Assembly: GCA_900455155.1 (NCBI GenBank)
Contig: UGUC01000002.1
Coordinates: 992,001-1,056,000, forward strand
DNA from: Providencia stuartii
Lineage (GTDB): Bacteria; Pseudomonadota; Gammaproteobacteria; Enterobacterales; Enterobacteriaceae
Length of the DNA: 64,000 bases
Direction of reading: 5' to 3'
Shown: positions 18,527 through 27,694 of the stretch, one piece after another
Layout of the letters: each line of letters starts with the position of its first letter
How positions within the stretch are numbered: position 1 is the first letter of the stretch
Notes under the pieces: model-generated
Database searches by the model: none
What the model saw: the letters and a program-made list of their open reading frames with translations, nothing else
What the model was told of the DNA's origin: nothing
Translations under genes and position numbers: made by a program

Positions 18527-19414
18527 ATGGATATACGTTCATTGCGTTATTTTGTTGAAGTGGTACAGCTAAATGGGTTTAGCCGAGCAGCAGAACGTTT
18601 ATTTGTGACCCAACCTGCGATTAGCCGTAGCATTCAAAAGTTAGAGCAAGAGCTTGGTTATACATTATTAGTGAGAGAAAACGATGGAGTGAGACTGACG
18701 GATGAAGGCGAAATTTTATTGAGTCATGCAAAACAAATACTCAAACAATTTAATAGCATGAATAAGGCGTTAAAAGAGAAGGAAGGGCCTCTGTCTGGTA
18801 TTTTGAATATAGGATTACCACCTGTCATCGCGTCAACTTATTTTGCGGATATCATCATGGCATTTAGTCGACGTTACCCACAGGTGGAATTAAAAATTTT
18901 GGAGCTAGGCACGCATAAGATGATGGAGGCGATGTTAAACGGCGAGGTGGAGACCGCGGCAGTGATGCTGCCTTTCGACAATGAATTGTTTGACTTACAC
19001 GTTTTTTCGTCAGATCGATTGATGCTGTTAGTGAGTGAACAGCATCCGCTAGCTATGCGTAACTCGGTGAAGTTTGCAGAGCTTATTGATGAGCCGTTTA
19101 TTTTCTTCTCTGAGGACTTTCGCATAAATGAGTTAGTCATGAGCGCTTGTGGGATCTATGGAAAAAAACCGGTTATTGCTGGGCGCAGTAGCCATTTAGA
19201 TCTTGTAACAGCGATGGTAAGGGCAGGGGTTGGTGTAACATTATTACCAGATAGTATGTGGAATAAAACACGTGCAGATGGTTTGTCAATTATTCCTGTA
19301 ATAGAGCCTGTACTCTCTTATGAAGTCGCTTTAGCAACATTGAAAAATAGTCATCAAAGCCGCAGGGCAAAAGCTTGGAATGCGCTGGCAAAAGAAATGT
19401 TAAACATCCAATAA
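18527..19414 (+). CDS. LysR-type transcription regulator
   Basis: A 295-residue LysR-family regulator. The N-terminal helix-turn-helix is standard (MDIRSLRYFVEVVQLNGFSR, then RLFVTQPAISRSIQKLEQELG), followed by a substrate-binding-like domain beginning GILNIGLPPVIAS. ATG at 18527 has AGGAG upstream. Its divergent position beside the ipdC gene, with a 125-base shared promoter region, is the usual arrangement for a LysR activator and its target. The effector is unknown; an aromatic 2-oxo acid would be a fair guess from the neighbour only. Confidence 0.88.
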   Translation: MDIRSLRYFVEVVQLNGFSRAAERLFVTQPAISRSIQKLEQELGYTLLVRENDGVRLTDEGEILLSHAKQILKQFNSMNKALKEKEGPLSGILNIGLPPVIASTYFADIIMAFSRRYPQVELKILELGTHKMMEAMLNGEVETAAVMLPFDNELFDLHVFSSDRLMLLVSEQHPLAMRNSVKFAELIDEPFIFFSEDFRINELVMSACGIYGKKPVIAGRSSHLDLVTAMVRAGVGVTLLPDSMWNKTRADGLSIIPVIEPVLSYEVALATLKNSHQSRRAKAWNALAKEMLNIQ

Positions 19415-19733
19415 TGAGGCATTGATGGCAAAAATGTTTTTTATAGAAAGAAAAATGATTGTATAGCCACTTTCTCTTAAGGATAAGGAGCAAGAAGACT
19501 TATTTTTTAGATGTTGGATAGAGTTTATCCACCAATTTTTTATCTGATTTAAAAAGCAACATACTATTTTATTGGGGGAATGCTATCCCAGAGCAACGAG
19601 AGTATCCATCTCTCAGTATTAAGCCACAGTACCTCCATAAGAGAATGTGGCTTCATGTACTCTAATGAGTAGCTATAGACACTCAAAAATGCTCATATAT
19701 CAAGGCACATAATATAGATTAACGTAAGTTGTT
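19415..19733. other. Intergenic region with a small hairpin
   Basis: About 320 bases between lysR and the convergent two-gene unit. AAGCCACA (19621-19628) and TGTGGCTT (19646-19653) form an 8-bp hairpin without a T-run, so it is only a possible terminator. Nothing else was seen. Confidence 0.4.
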
Positions 19734-20375
19734 TTAATTATCTTTTACAGATGAAAATAGTTTATCTAAAAGAGGAATTGATTTCTCAATTTTTTTTATC
19801 AGCTCTTCCAATGGTGCAAAAGCCTCATCTGTATGAGGAAATTCTCCATAGTTTTTCCAACATTCAATGATTAGATTCAGATCTAAGTTAATAGGAAGGA
19901 AAAAATTTCCTTTTCCTTGATTTTCAAAGCCTAGCTCTAAAATTTGATCAAGCAATTCTTTGTCAAGATTATTACAATAATTTTTTAATGCGGCTGCTCC
20001 ACCAATCCAATGGCTATTTATTGTAAATTGAATACCAAACCTTACTTGCTCTGTTGATGTATGGGTTATAACCGATAAATAATAATCGAGGCCTTCGTTA
20101 GGAGTTAGGTATGATTGAAACCAATATTTACAGTCCTTAGTTTTAGGATCAAGTAGCCAGTGTTTAGGTGAAAACCAGATATATTCATTTTCGGAAAAAT
20201 TTACTTTTCCTGTCCATTCATAATTATCTATTAATTTTTTGATTGAAGCGTCAAAACCTTTCCAAAAAGCAGAGTCAATGTATTGTTCAAAAAAGGCGAC
20301 TGATTCGTTAAACATTTTAAATTTAGAGAGAATCAGTGTGCCAGCATTGCGTTCTTCTTCATTAAATTTGGTCAT
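19734..20375 (-). CDS. Hypothetical partner of PD-(D/E)XK protein
   Basis: A 213-residue acidic, soluble protein that I do not recognise. It has aromatic-rich stretches (EYIWFSPKHWLL, CKYWFQSYL) and a Leu/Lys-rich C-terminal helix (PLEELIKKIEKSIPLLDKL). It begins 13 bases after the stop of the nuclease-like gene upstream and is surely co-transcribed with it. Conserved pairing with a nuclease-fold protein would suggest a sensor, specificity or immunity role, but nothing in the sequence fixes this. Confidence 0.6.
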   Translation of the reverse strand: MTKFNEEERNAGTLILSKFKMFNESVAFFEQYIDSAFWKGFDASIKKLIDNYEWTGKVNFSENEYIWFSPKHWLLDPKTKDCKYWFQSYLTPNEGLDYYLSVITHTSTEQVRFGIQFTINSHWIGGAAALKNYCNNLDKELLDQILELGFENQGKGNFFLPINLDLNLIIECWKNYGEFPHTDEAFAPLEELIKKIEKSIPLLDKLFSSVKDN

Positions 20376-20388
20376 ATGACTATCCTTA

Positions 20389-21156
20389 TTAAAATTGTTC
20401 TATTTGGTCGAGGAAACACCAGACAGAAAGTGCAGCAAACTGCCGCATAGGAGAATGATTATTGGTGGCGAAAACAGATTGATATTGAGTTTGTAAAGCA
20501 TTTCTTAAATGACTAGATAAAGTTTGCCACGATAGGCAAAAAATTGAGTCATCGGATGTTAGTTCGTTATTAGAGATAGGCTGACGGCCATCTGGTGTTA
20601 AATAGACAATACCCCATGGTCTTTTATTGGCCGTTTTTTCAGCTTCAACACAGTAGCGAGCTATTTGGTTTTTTTGTTCATCCGCGTCAATCTTCACTTC
20701 AACTAATAAGTAAAAGTTATCAGCTCGTATTTGGATATCAACTCGGTTAGTGGGATCGCCACTAGGATTAATTTCAACATTGACGTAACAATAATTAAAA
20801 TAGGTAGGAAACTTTTTTTTAGTAGCTTGAGAAATATACTTAAGTAAAGTTAATATGGGTGTTTTCCCAAAACCATGGGAGCCATTAGGGGTTAATAGCC
20901 AAGCAAGTACCGAAGAGTTCCTAACTTCATTACGCTTTAACCCAGAAACTTCCCAAGGGTTAAATGAAAAAAAACTATGATTATCAATTGATAAATTTGA
21001 TATATCGCTAAAGAAATGTTCTAACTCAGCTAGGGGAAATGTTATTTTGGGCTTATTTATCGATTTAGATTTATTGAAAATACCCGTTGGCCAATCTTTT
21101 AGAAAAAGAGAAAGTTGATAATCTAAACTAGGTGTTCTAATCATAAACAAATCCAT
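20389..21156 (-). CDS. PD-(D/E)XK nuclease family protein
   Basis: A 255-residue protein with a restriction-endonuclease-like core: RVDIQIRADNFYLLVEVKID gives the D...(E)xK pattern (Asp in VDIQI, then EVK), followed by a conserved Q (DEQKNQIARYC). The N-terminal half has ALNSxxLAWLL-like NSSVLAWLLTPNGSHGFG, typical of a family of uncharacterised PD-(D/E)XK proteins. It is first of a two-gene minus-strand unit with a 213-residue partner. The context, beside mobile-element debris, fits a defence role, which is inference. The start may instead be the ATG at 21144. Confidence 0.68.
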   Translation of the reverse strand: MDLFMIRTPSLDYQLSLFLKDWPTGIFNKSKSINKPKITFPLAELEHFFSDISNLSIDNHSFFSFNPWEVSGLKRNEVRNSSVLAWLLTPNGSHGFGKTPILTLLKYISQATKKKFPTYFNYCYVNVEINPSGDPTNRVDIQIRADNFYLLVEVKIDADEQKNQIARYCVEAEKTANKRPWGIVYLTPDGRQPISNNELTSDDSIFCLSWQTLSSHLRNALQTQYQSVFATNNHSPMRQFAALSVWCFLDQIEQF

Positions 21157-22048
21157 GTATTAAATTTATTAGAACTATTATTGTTAACTTGGAGCTTATG
21201 TCAACAGAGAGATTATACTAAATAAAAGGTTTCTAATTAAGAGATAATCATTATTTTTACTTAATTTTAAGTGTGTTAGATATAAATATTAAGGAAACAC
21301 AAGTTTTTATACGTATTTAAATTCTTCGTGTAGGTAGGGGCAAGTACTTCTTGTTTACATAAAAGACTCAGTAAAGATAGTTCGATAAATTTTAATCTAA
21401 AGCTTTTTTTAACAAAGCTAACAATAAGATAATTTCAAAATAAAACTATCAAATCATGATATTAAATAGCATATTTACTTCCCATTAATTAAGACACATC
21501 AATTAATGTTCTTTTTTTGCGCGCCGGAAGTGCTTTTTTAATACAACGTGTTAGATTTACCCCTAGGTGACAATAAATGCGATAAATTCGTTTATGATTA
21601 TGGAGATAGTATTGATCACCGCTTGATCTTTTTCACGCCAATTTCACCACTGACGGTAAAACGTTGCTCGGGGCAATAACGTCAACTTACAAGACTTATT
21701 AATTGATAAATCTGTATCTCTTAATAATTAAGTACAGGACTTTTTCTCAGTCACGACCAACCCTTTTTGCAAAAAGTGCCTTCATAGTATGCTTTGCAAG
21801 ACCGGATTAAGCTTTGCATTTTCTTCTACAAGCTCTTTTAATTTTTTAACATCATTGGCTCCCATGGTAATCCTCCCACCGGAGGCATACCGTAAGCAGT
21901 TAGAAAACTCTAGTTTAGGGTGTTTTAATTAATGGGGAGTGGACAATAACCCAACATTAGACACCATTATCACCACTGCAACAGATCACTTTATGGGGAG
22001 CAAATACCAAGTAATCATGATTGTATGGAATTGAAATTTTAGAAAATA
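21157..22048. other. Gap with insertion-sequence remnants
   Basis: Nearly 900 bases lacking an intact gene. The right half holds IS remnants described separately (21478-21951). A plus-strand trace near 21580 reads DKFVYDYGDS, but it is too short to name. Confidence 0.45.
21478..21951 (-). mobile_element. Decayed insertion sequence, probably IS3-like
   Basis: The right end, read on the minus strand, is TGTCCACTCCCCATTAATTA, and a related CCCATTAATTAAGACAC sequence lies at 21481, facing it. Just inside the right end the minus strand encodes MGANDVKKLKELVEENAKLN, like the segment of IS3-family OrfA that follows the helix-turn-helix. The rest is lost. The same terminal sequence recurs at 32892. 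Confidence 0.55.
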
Positions 22049-22922
22049 TTAATCTGGACGAGCATAACTGGTTATTTTTGTTCCATTCGGCTCTTTCTCA
22101 ATAACAATCTCTGTACTTCCACCTTGAAATTGTTGATCTATAAGAAGCTTTTCGGGAGACGTCCATTGATAATCAACAAAAACACCGTTTTCAGGGTACT
22201 CTTTTTTGTGGTTTTTATTTAACTCAATACTCTTTTCAAGATAGTCAGTATCATAATCTAGGCGGTATTGTGTATAGGCCTTAAGAAGAGAAAATTCATT
22301 ATAAAAACAATCTATTCTCCGTCCTTCTCCTTCAAATATTTCTTCTGAAGTTTGTTCTGGTGAGGTGCAATATTTATTTTTCTTAGCTACTGGGTCTGGT
22401 TCGTTTTTTTATGATTGAAAAAAATACCCAGCGCCCTTCATATGAAAACATTATTTTATCACCAATCAATAAAAATTTTTCCTGATCACGTCGGCATCCT
22501 GAACTACCTTCTTTGGCTTCAATGACACCAACTAAGTTATTTGTATTAACTCCGTATTTTGATAATGTTCGATTAGATGCTTCGGATTGTTTAATACTCC
22601 CCCAGTAATCTTCGCTTGATAATTGAGCATAATTATATGCATACTGACAAGGGTTTAAATCTGATTGAGAACTGCGTATTATCACCTCTTCAGGGGTAAC
22701 AATGACTCTATTTTCTTTTATATACGCTTTTACATACTCTAGTATAGATTCTTCACTACGCTCATAGTATGGGGTTCTGTACATCATGACTTGCTCACCA
22801 AGTGAGCTCAATTTCCACGTTACTTTTTTTTCTTTTGAGTTTAGAACGAGTTCGGGAACTAATTTCTCAGCATTCACTGATGTTCCACATAGAATAAATA
22901 ATAGAATTAAATACCGTTTCAT
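22049..22922 (-). CDS. Immunity-type periplasmic protein (one frameshift as read)
   Basis: An exported protein, signal peptide MKRYLILLFILCGTSVNA, paralogous to the protein at 23545-24375. Both end in a WxSPxKLxI ... GGxTxIVIEEE-type segment followed by GTKIT. The frame breaks in a seven-A run near 22405; with six A it continues KNEPDPVAKKNKYCTSPEQ and runs to the stop at 22049, for about 290 residues. It overlaps the upstream effector-like gene by ATGA, so the two are translationally coupled, the usual order for a toxin and its immunity gene. The immunity role is inferred from position, export signal and paralogy. Confidence 0.62.
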
Positions 22923-23413
22923 AAATTCACCGTAGGATAAGTCAATTTTATAAGTTTAGTCATTTCTTCGGCTGTTGCTACAAGTGATGAAATATTATTT
23001 TTTTCTTGCTCTAAAAAGGTGTCATAGTAGGCTAATGCATTATTGGGTTTTTCTGTCGGCTGATTATGGGGAGAATTAGGTAAGCTCGCCCACTGCGTAT
23101 TACAGAGTGCGATCCCTTGAGTTATATTTCCATTTAAAACAACACCTGACTTTTGATAGGCGAGGTGAGGGGCTAAATGCATATATAACGTGTAAAAATG
23201 CAGTCCACTGCTTTGGGTTTCCCCTAATTGCACCTCATGGTGAACTAAAACAAAAGAGCCTAACAATTGCAGTGTCATACCACCCCATTGTATCGGGATA
23301 TAATCTTGATTGATGCGGTAGGCAACAATTTCCCCGTCAGTCATACATTGGATAGGTTGGTCGCCGGTGTATTTAATAGGAAAAGCGCCTCCTGGAATTG
23401 GAACTATCGACAT
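22919..23413 (-). CDS. Short effector variant: M23-like N-terminal domain with a different C-terminus
   Basis: A 164-residue protein starting MSIVPIPGGAF. Residues 10-93 are almost identical to the N-terminal M23-like (LytM-type) domain of the 925-residue effector at 27695, including MADGEIVAYR-like text and LYMHLAPHLAYQKSG. After that it departs completely: the last 70 residues (VVLNGNITQGIALCNTQWAS ...) have no counterpart in the other copies. It lacks the second M23-like domain and the lysozyme domain. Either it is a swapped-tip effector or a truncated relic. It is followed with a 4-base overlap by an immunity-type gene. Confidence 0.65.
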   Translation of the reverse strand: MSIVPIPGGAFPIKYTGDQPIQCMTDGEIVAYRINQDYIPIQWGGMTLQLLGSFVLVHHEVQLGETQSSGLHFYTLYMHLAPHLAYQKSGVVLNGNITQGIALCNTQWASLPNSPHNQPTEKPNNALAYYDTFLEQEKNNISSLVATAEEMTKLIKLTYPTVNL

Positions 23414-23790
23414 GCTGATGCCTCTGTAATAAGGAAGGGTAGCCTTTCATGCATAATTTCCAGCCTTGAAATTAACGATTACGGTATAAAGTATAGTCAA
23501 TTCCAAATAACATAGATTATGTGGAATTGAAATTTTAGAGAACATTAGTCTGGGTGACCATAAATGGTTATTTTTGTTCCTTTCAACTCTTCCTCAATAA
23601 CAATATCGGTATCACCACCTTCAAATAGTTGTTTTATGATTAATTTCTTAGGTGAATTCCATAGGTAATTAACATTAACTCTATCATTAATATAATTTTT
23701 TTGTAAATTTTCATTTAATTTTAGGTTATCTTCAAGGTATTGTTCATCATAGTCAGACTTGTATTTTTTGTAGGCTGAAATTATATCTAA
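23277..23790. repeat. Direct repeat, first copy
   Basis: Partner of the repeat at 25664-26170. Near-identity extends through the intergenic leader (TATAGTCAATTCCAAATAAC), which argues for recent cassette duplication or gene conversion rather than selection on protein alone. Confidence 0.75.
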
Positions 23791-24375
23791 ACCTTTATAA
23801 TAACAATGAGTTATTTTTCCAACTCCTTCAAATATCTCCTCTAAGGTTTGTTCTGGAGATATACAATTATTGGTTTCAATATTATTTTCTTTTATTACAT
23901 TTTTTTCTATTGAATAAATAACTAGTCGTTCACCACCTATTAGGATGATATTATCATCAATTAACAAGAATTCATTAAATATATCTGCACAGTTTGTTAT
24001 TTTATCTTTTGTAGTAATGACGCCAATTTCATCACCCATTGTAATTTCATTTTTTTTAAGAATCTCTTTGTAAAATGAAACAGCATTATTACTTTTCCAA
24101 TAATTTATAGGGCTTACTTTTTTATATGTATATTTATAATTACATTCATTTTCAACCACAACATTAACTTTATCTATAATGATATTTTTGTTAGATAAAA
24201 ATTTCTTAAAAAAACTCTTAGACACTCCATTTGAATTGGCCTTCAAACTTTCAGGGTCTGATTTATAAACCCATGTCAATTCTTTATATTCAGATTCTTC
24301 AACAATTTCTGGTGCTGTGTTTATAGCATAGCTATAAAATGATAATGTAAAAATTAAAAATAATAAATTTTTCAT
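23545..24375 (-). CDS. Immunity-type periplasmic protein
   Basis: A 276-residue exported protein with signal peptide MKNLLFLIFTLSFYSYA. It is rich in Lys, Asn and Ile, with paired cysteines, and shares its C-terminal YLWNSPKKLIIKQLFEGG and GTKITIYGHPD parts with the frameshifted paralog at 22049 and a decayed copy at 25932. It lies 15 bases downstream of the effector at 24391 that ends in a lysozyme domain, so it is most likely the periplasmic inhibitor protecting against that enzyme. No known inhibitor fold was recognised. Confidence 0.65.
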   Translation of the reverse strand: MKNLLFLIFTLSFYSYAINTAPEIVEESEYKELTWVYKSDPESLKANSNGVSKSFFKKFLSNKNIIIDKVNVVVENECNYKYTYKKVSPINYWKSNNAVSFYKEILKKNEITMGDEIGVITTKDKITNCADIFNEFLLIDDNIILIGGERLVIYSIEKNVIKENNIETNNCISPEQTLEEIFEGVGKITHCYYKGLDIISAYKKYKSDYDEQYLEDNLKLNENLQKNYINDRVNVNYLWNSPKKLIIKQLFEGGDTDIVIEEELKGTKITIYGHPD

Positions 24376-24390
24376 AATTATTTAACCCAA

Positions 24391-25800
24391 TTAATAATTA
24401 GCATTTAAAAAAACGTCTTTTTCAGCTGACCTTCTCCTAACCAATCCTAGAACACCATTATTAGTTATATCTGAAAATTCATTAGCAGCAAGCTCATATT
24501 GTTCTGAATTTATAAGCATTAATAGCTTAGGTGCTTTATTTAATGAGAAAAAGTTACTTCCACAGTTAAATAATAAACTAACTAAAGCATCATATTCATG
24601 TTGATACAGCTTAACATTAATTTCTTTTTTAACTGCAAGCTCAAACCTTATCAGATCGGAATCAAATAATTCATCAGTTTTTTCATCAGTAATCCCATTT
24701 TTAAAATCATTAGATAACGTCATATTTTCACACTTGTCCTTACCAATTAAATGGCCATAACCGATAGTGCAGTATCCTTCAGAATCATTATATGGCTTTA
24801 ATATTTTTGACTCCCATTTTTTTATAAAATCTTTCCCTTTTTCAGAAATTGATATACTATTAACATCCATTCTTAAATCATTTCTTGTTTCAAATGTATT
24901 TATATATCCTTCCATTAGTAAATCAAATGGATCTGCCAAATCAGCTCTTCTCTGGAATGGAGGATTGCTTTTATTTGTTAATTTATCTTTAGTGTTAGAA
25001 CCATCGGTGTAATACTCAAAATGAAGCATAAATACAACCACACCATCAATAAGCATTTCCGGTTCAAGTTTTTTTGTTTTTTTATTCACTGTCAGTAATT
25101 TCCCTGTTTTTGCTAAAAACTGACCTTGTTTTACTTTTTGTCCAACTTTAACGTCAACCGTATTACTATCAACCTCACCATATCTGGCAATAAACTCTCT
25201 ACCATCAACTGTTTTATGTTTTATTGATATTTGATCTGTGTAGCTATAAAAATTACTAATATCAAAGATAACTCCGTCACTAATAGCATAAATAGGTTGA
25301 TATGGATAGGTATATAAATCTATGGCAGCATGTTTTCTTCTACCCCCATTTCTGTTTCGCCCAAATACAGTTTGATTCCCCTTATTTCTATCACGCCAAT
25401 TATAGGCTTTAAAATCCCCATCTGGATTATTCAGCGGTTTTGTTCTTAATGGGAAAATAATATTGTGTGTTTTTTCGGTATTTATCGCATCCAAAAACAC
25501 CAGTGGGTGCATATGCCACAGTGACGGTACTAATTTATCTTTCGTGACCTCTTGCATCCATGTCATGCCTTCAATAAATGCTTCGCTGTATGCTTTCCAT
25601 TGCGGAGCATCTTTCGCTAAATATTGTAAAAAAGGCTGCCAAATCATATCTTTTTGCCGTGTAATACCACCCCATTGTATTGGGATATAATCTTGATTGA
25701 TGCGGTAGGCAACAATTTCCCCGTCAGCCATACATTGGATAGGTTGGTCGCCGGTGTATTTAATAGGAAAAGCGCCTCCTGGAATTGGAACTATCGACAT
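24391..25800 (-). CDS. Peptidoglycan-hydrolase effector, M23-like plus T4-lysozyme-like (GH24), internally deleted form
   Basis: A 469-residue protein. Residues 1-45 equal the start of the M23-like N-terminal domain; the sequence then jumps (QWGG to ITRQKDMIWQPF) to the middle of the full-length 925-residue homologue, skipping about 400 residues. An M23-like domain follows at about 155-265 (RKHAAIDLYT ... GVVVFMLHFEYY), then a GH24 lysozyme domain from about 325 with catalytic Glu in KKWESKI and the YNDSEGYCTIGYGH motif. It would cleave peptide cross-links and glycan strands. No signal peptide is present, so delivery by type VI secretion is likely. AGAGG lies upstream of the ATG. An immunity-type gene follows. 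Confidence 0.8.
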   Translation of the reverse strand: MSIVPIPGGAFPIKYTGDQPIQCMADGEIVAYRINQDYIPIQWGGITRQKDMIWQPFLQYLAKDAPQWKAYSEAFIEGMTWMQEVTKDKLVPSLWHMHPLVFLDAINTEKTHNIIFPLRTKPLNNPDGDFKAYNWRDRNKGNQTVFGRNRNGGRRKHAAIDLYTYPYQPIYAISDGVIFDISNFYSYTDQISIKHKTVDGREFIARYGEVDSNTVDVKVGQKVKQGQFLAKTGKLLTVNKKTKKLEPEMLIDGVVVFMLHFEYYTDGSNTKDKLTNKSNPPFQRRADLADPFDLLMEGYINTFETRNDLRMDVNSISISEKGKDFIKKWESKILKPYNDSEGYCTIGYGHLIGKDKCENMTLSNDFKNGITDEKTDELFDSDLIRFELAVKKEINVKLYQHEYDALVSLLFNCGSNFFSLNKAPKLLMLINSEQYELAANEFSDITNNGVLGLVRRRSAEKDVFLNANY

Positions 25801-26170
25801 GCGGATACCTCTGTAATAAGGAAGAGTAGCTTTTCATGCATAATTTCCAGCCTTGAAATTAACGATTACGGTATAAAGTATAGTCAATTCCAAATAACAT
25901 AGATTATGTGGAATTGAAATTTTAGAGAACATTAGTTTGGGTGACCATAAATGGTTATTTTTGTTCCTTTCGACTCTTCCTCAATAACAATATTGGTATC
26001 ACCACCTTCAAATAGTTGTTTTATGATTAATTTCTTAGGCAAATTCCATAGGTAACTAACATTAACTCTATCATTAATATAATTTTTTTGTAAATTTTCA
26101 TTTAATTTTAGGTTACCTTCAAGGTATTGTTCATCATAGTCAAACTTTTATTTTTTGTAGGCTGAAATTA
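25664..26170. repeat. Direct repeat, second copy (effector 5' end plus immunity 3' end)
   Basis: This stretch is nearly identical to 23277-23790: it spans the first 45 codons of an effector, its untranslated leader, and the end of the immunity gene of the preceding cassette. Parts of it recur at 30216-30321 and 31568-31660. Confidence 0.75.
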
Positions 26171-26698
26171 TATCTAAACCTTTATGTTTTTCCAACTCCT
26201 TCAAATATCTCCTCTAATGTTTGTTCTGGAGATGTACAGTTATTGGTTTCAGTATTATTTTCTTTTATTACATTTTTTCTATTGAATAAATAACTAGTCG
26301 TTCGCCACCTATTAGGATGATATTATTATAAATTAACAAGAATTCATTGAATATATCTGCACAGTTTGTTATTTTATCTTTTGTAGTAATAATGCTAATT
26401 TTATTTGGAATTTCTTTGTAAAATGAAAGGGTATTGTTAATTTTTCAATATAAAACAGGCTTTTTTCAACCTGATAGTAAACGAATTCACAGTCATTATT
26501 TATTTTTTATTATCAATGGTGATATATTTATCATTTAGAATGGAATCAAAATAATCCATTGATGCCTCTCCCCGTAACCCATAATAAAATGAGTAAGAAT
26601 AATTCTAAAATTCTCTATTTTTTACAGTTGCTTCAGCTTTAACAAAAAACAAATATATAAAAAACGCAACCATGAAAATATTTTTTATTAAAAACCAT
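25932..26698 (-). pseudogene. Decayed immunity-type gene
   Basis: Homologous to the immunity gene at 23545-24375 along most of its length, but with many substitutions, indels and stops. The 3' 230 bases are almost identical to that gene, the 5' part is much more divergent, and a signal-peptide-like start (IFMVAFFIYLFFVKAEA) is visible near 26680 in a shifted frame. Just upstream, a minus-strand frame ends NGAPGGSKT followed by TAG, perhaps the tail of a lost effector. It looks like an orphan immunity gene under decay. Confidence 0.6.
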
Positions 26699-26827
26699 AG
26701 GCTATAATCCCCGTAAAAAATATTTCTTTCAACTTCCCTACGTCTTACTACCTCCCGGTGCCCCATTATTTGTCGATTCTATTACAGTAGCGCATAATTT
26801 TAAATAAAAAATAACATATTAGAAATA

Positions 26828-27676
26828 TCAATATCCAGTAATAACTGAAAAACTCACTTCCGTATTGTTTTTTATACCTTGAGTATTTTCAATTAAATAT
26901 ATTTCAATTTTCTCATCGGAAATTATATCTATTTTTAACTTATTTTTATTAATCCAATTATACGTAACACTAGCGTTGTCAATAATATATTTCACATTAT
27001 CCATGGGTATTTTTTTCTTTAAATAAACACCTAGACCAGACACATCAATTAGTTTGATGTAGGATTCAAAAATATCATACCCATTAAAGCTACATACATA
27101 TTGAGATTCTCCGTCATAAATGCTTCCTATTTTTTTATTCTGGCAAAAATAAGAAAAGTCTTCTTTTTTTTCTTTTTTCTTTTTTTCATTTTTAGAAAAA
27201 AACACAATGTAGTTGTCAATATTAAGAAATAAAAAACCACTATACTCAATAGGCTCATTGTATGTAGGTGGGCATGTTTCACTAGGCTTTAATGGGTAAT
27301 AGATGTATATATTTTTTGATAAATCAATTCCTTCTCTAGCCATTAATTTATCATATAAATCTACTGTTTTTTGAGAAAAAAAATAGGACAACGTGGTTTC
27401 CTTCGCTTTCACGTAATTTATATTGCATACAACAGGGCTCTCTAAAAGATTGTTTTTAACAGTCAACCTATTATCACTAATATTAAATTCAACATCTCCA
27501 TATAATTGACTTATCCTATCTACTGCTATTGGATCACTTTCACCAAATAAATTATATTTAGATATTTTATATAGATACCATGATGACTCACTTGCCAGTT
27601 CACTTTTGTGAGCAAATCCTTTTTGGAAAAAGGACAAAAATAAAAATAAAAATAAACTATTTTTTTTATTAAGCAT
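26828..27676 (-). CDS. Immunity-type periplasmic protein, divergent paralog
   Basis: A 282-residue exported protein with signal peptide ending KGFA. It shares size, export signal, cysteine pairs and the late VTYNWINKNKLKIDII segment with the other immunity-type proteins, but is otherwise well diverged. A run of lysines (KNEKKKKEKKED) lies in the middle. It starts 18 bases after the end of the 925-residue effector and is presumably its cognate inhibitor. Inhibitor function is inferred from position only. Confidence 0.62.
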   Translation of the reverse strand: MLNKKNSLFLFLFLSFFQKGFAHKSELASESSWYLYKISKYNLFGESDPIAVDRISQLYGDVEFNISDNRLTVKNNLLESPVVCNINYVKAKETTLSYFFSQKTVDLYDKLMAREGIDLSKNIYIYYPLKPSETCPPTYNEPIEYSGFLFLNIDNYIVFFSKNEKKKKEKKEDFSYFCQNKKIGSIYDGESQYVCSFNGYDIFESYIKLIDVSGLGVYLKKKIPMDNVKYIIDNASVTYNWINKNKLKIDIISDEKIEIYLIENTQGIKNNTEVSFSVITGY

Positions 27677-27694
27677 ATATCCTCCTCATTTATT

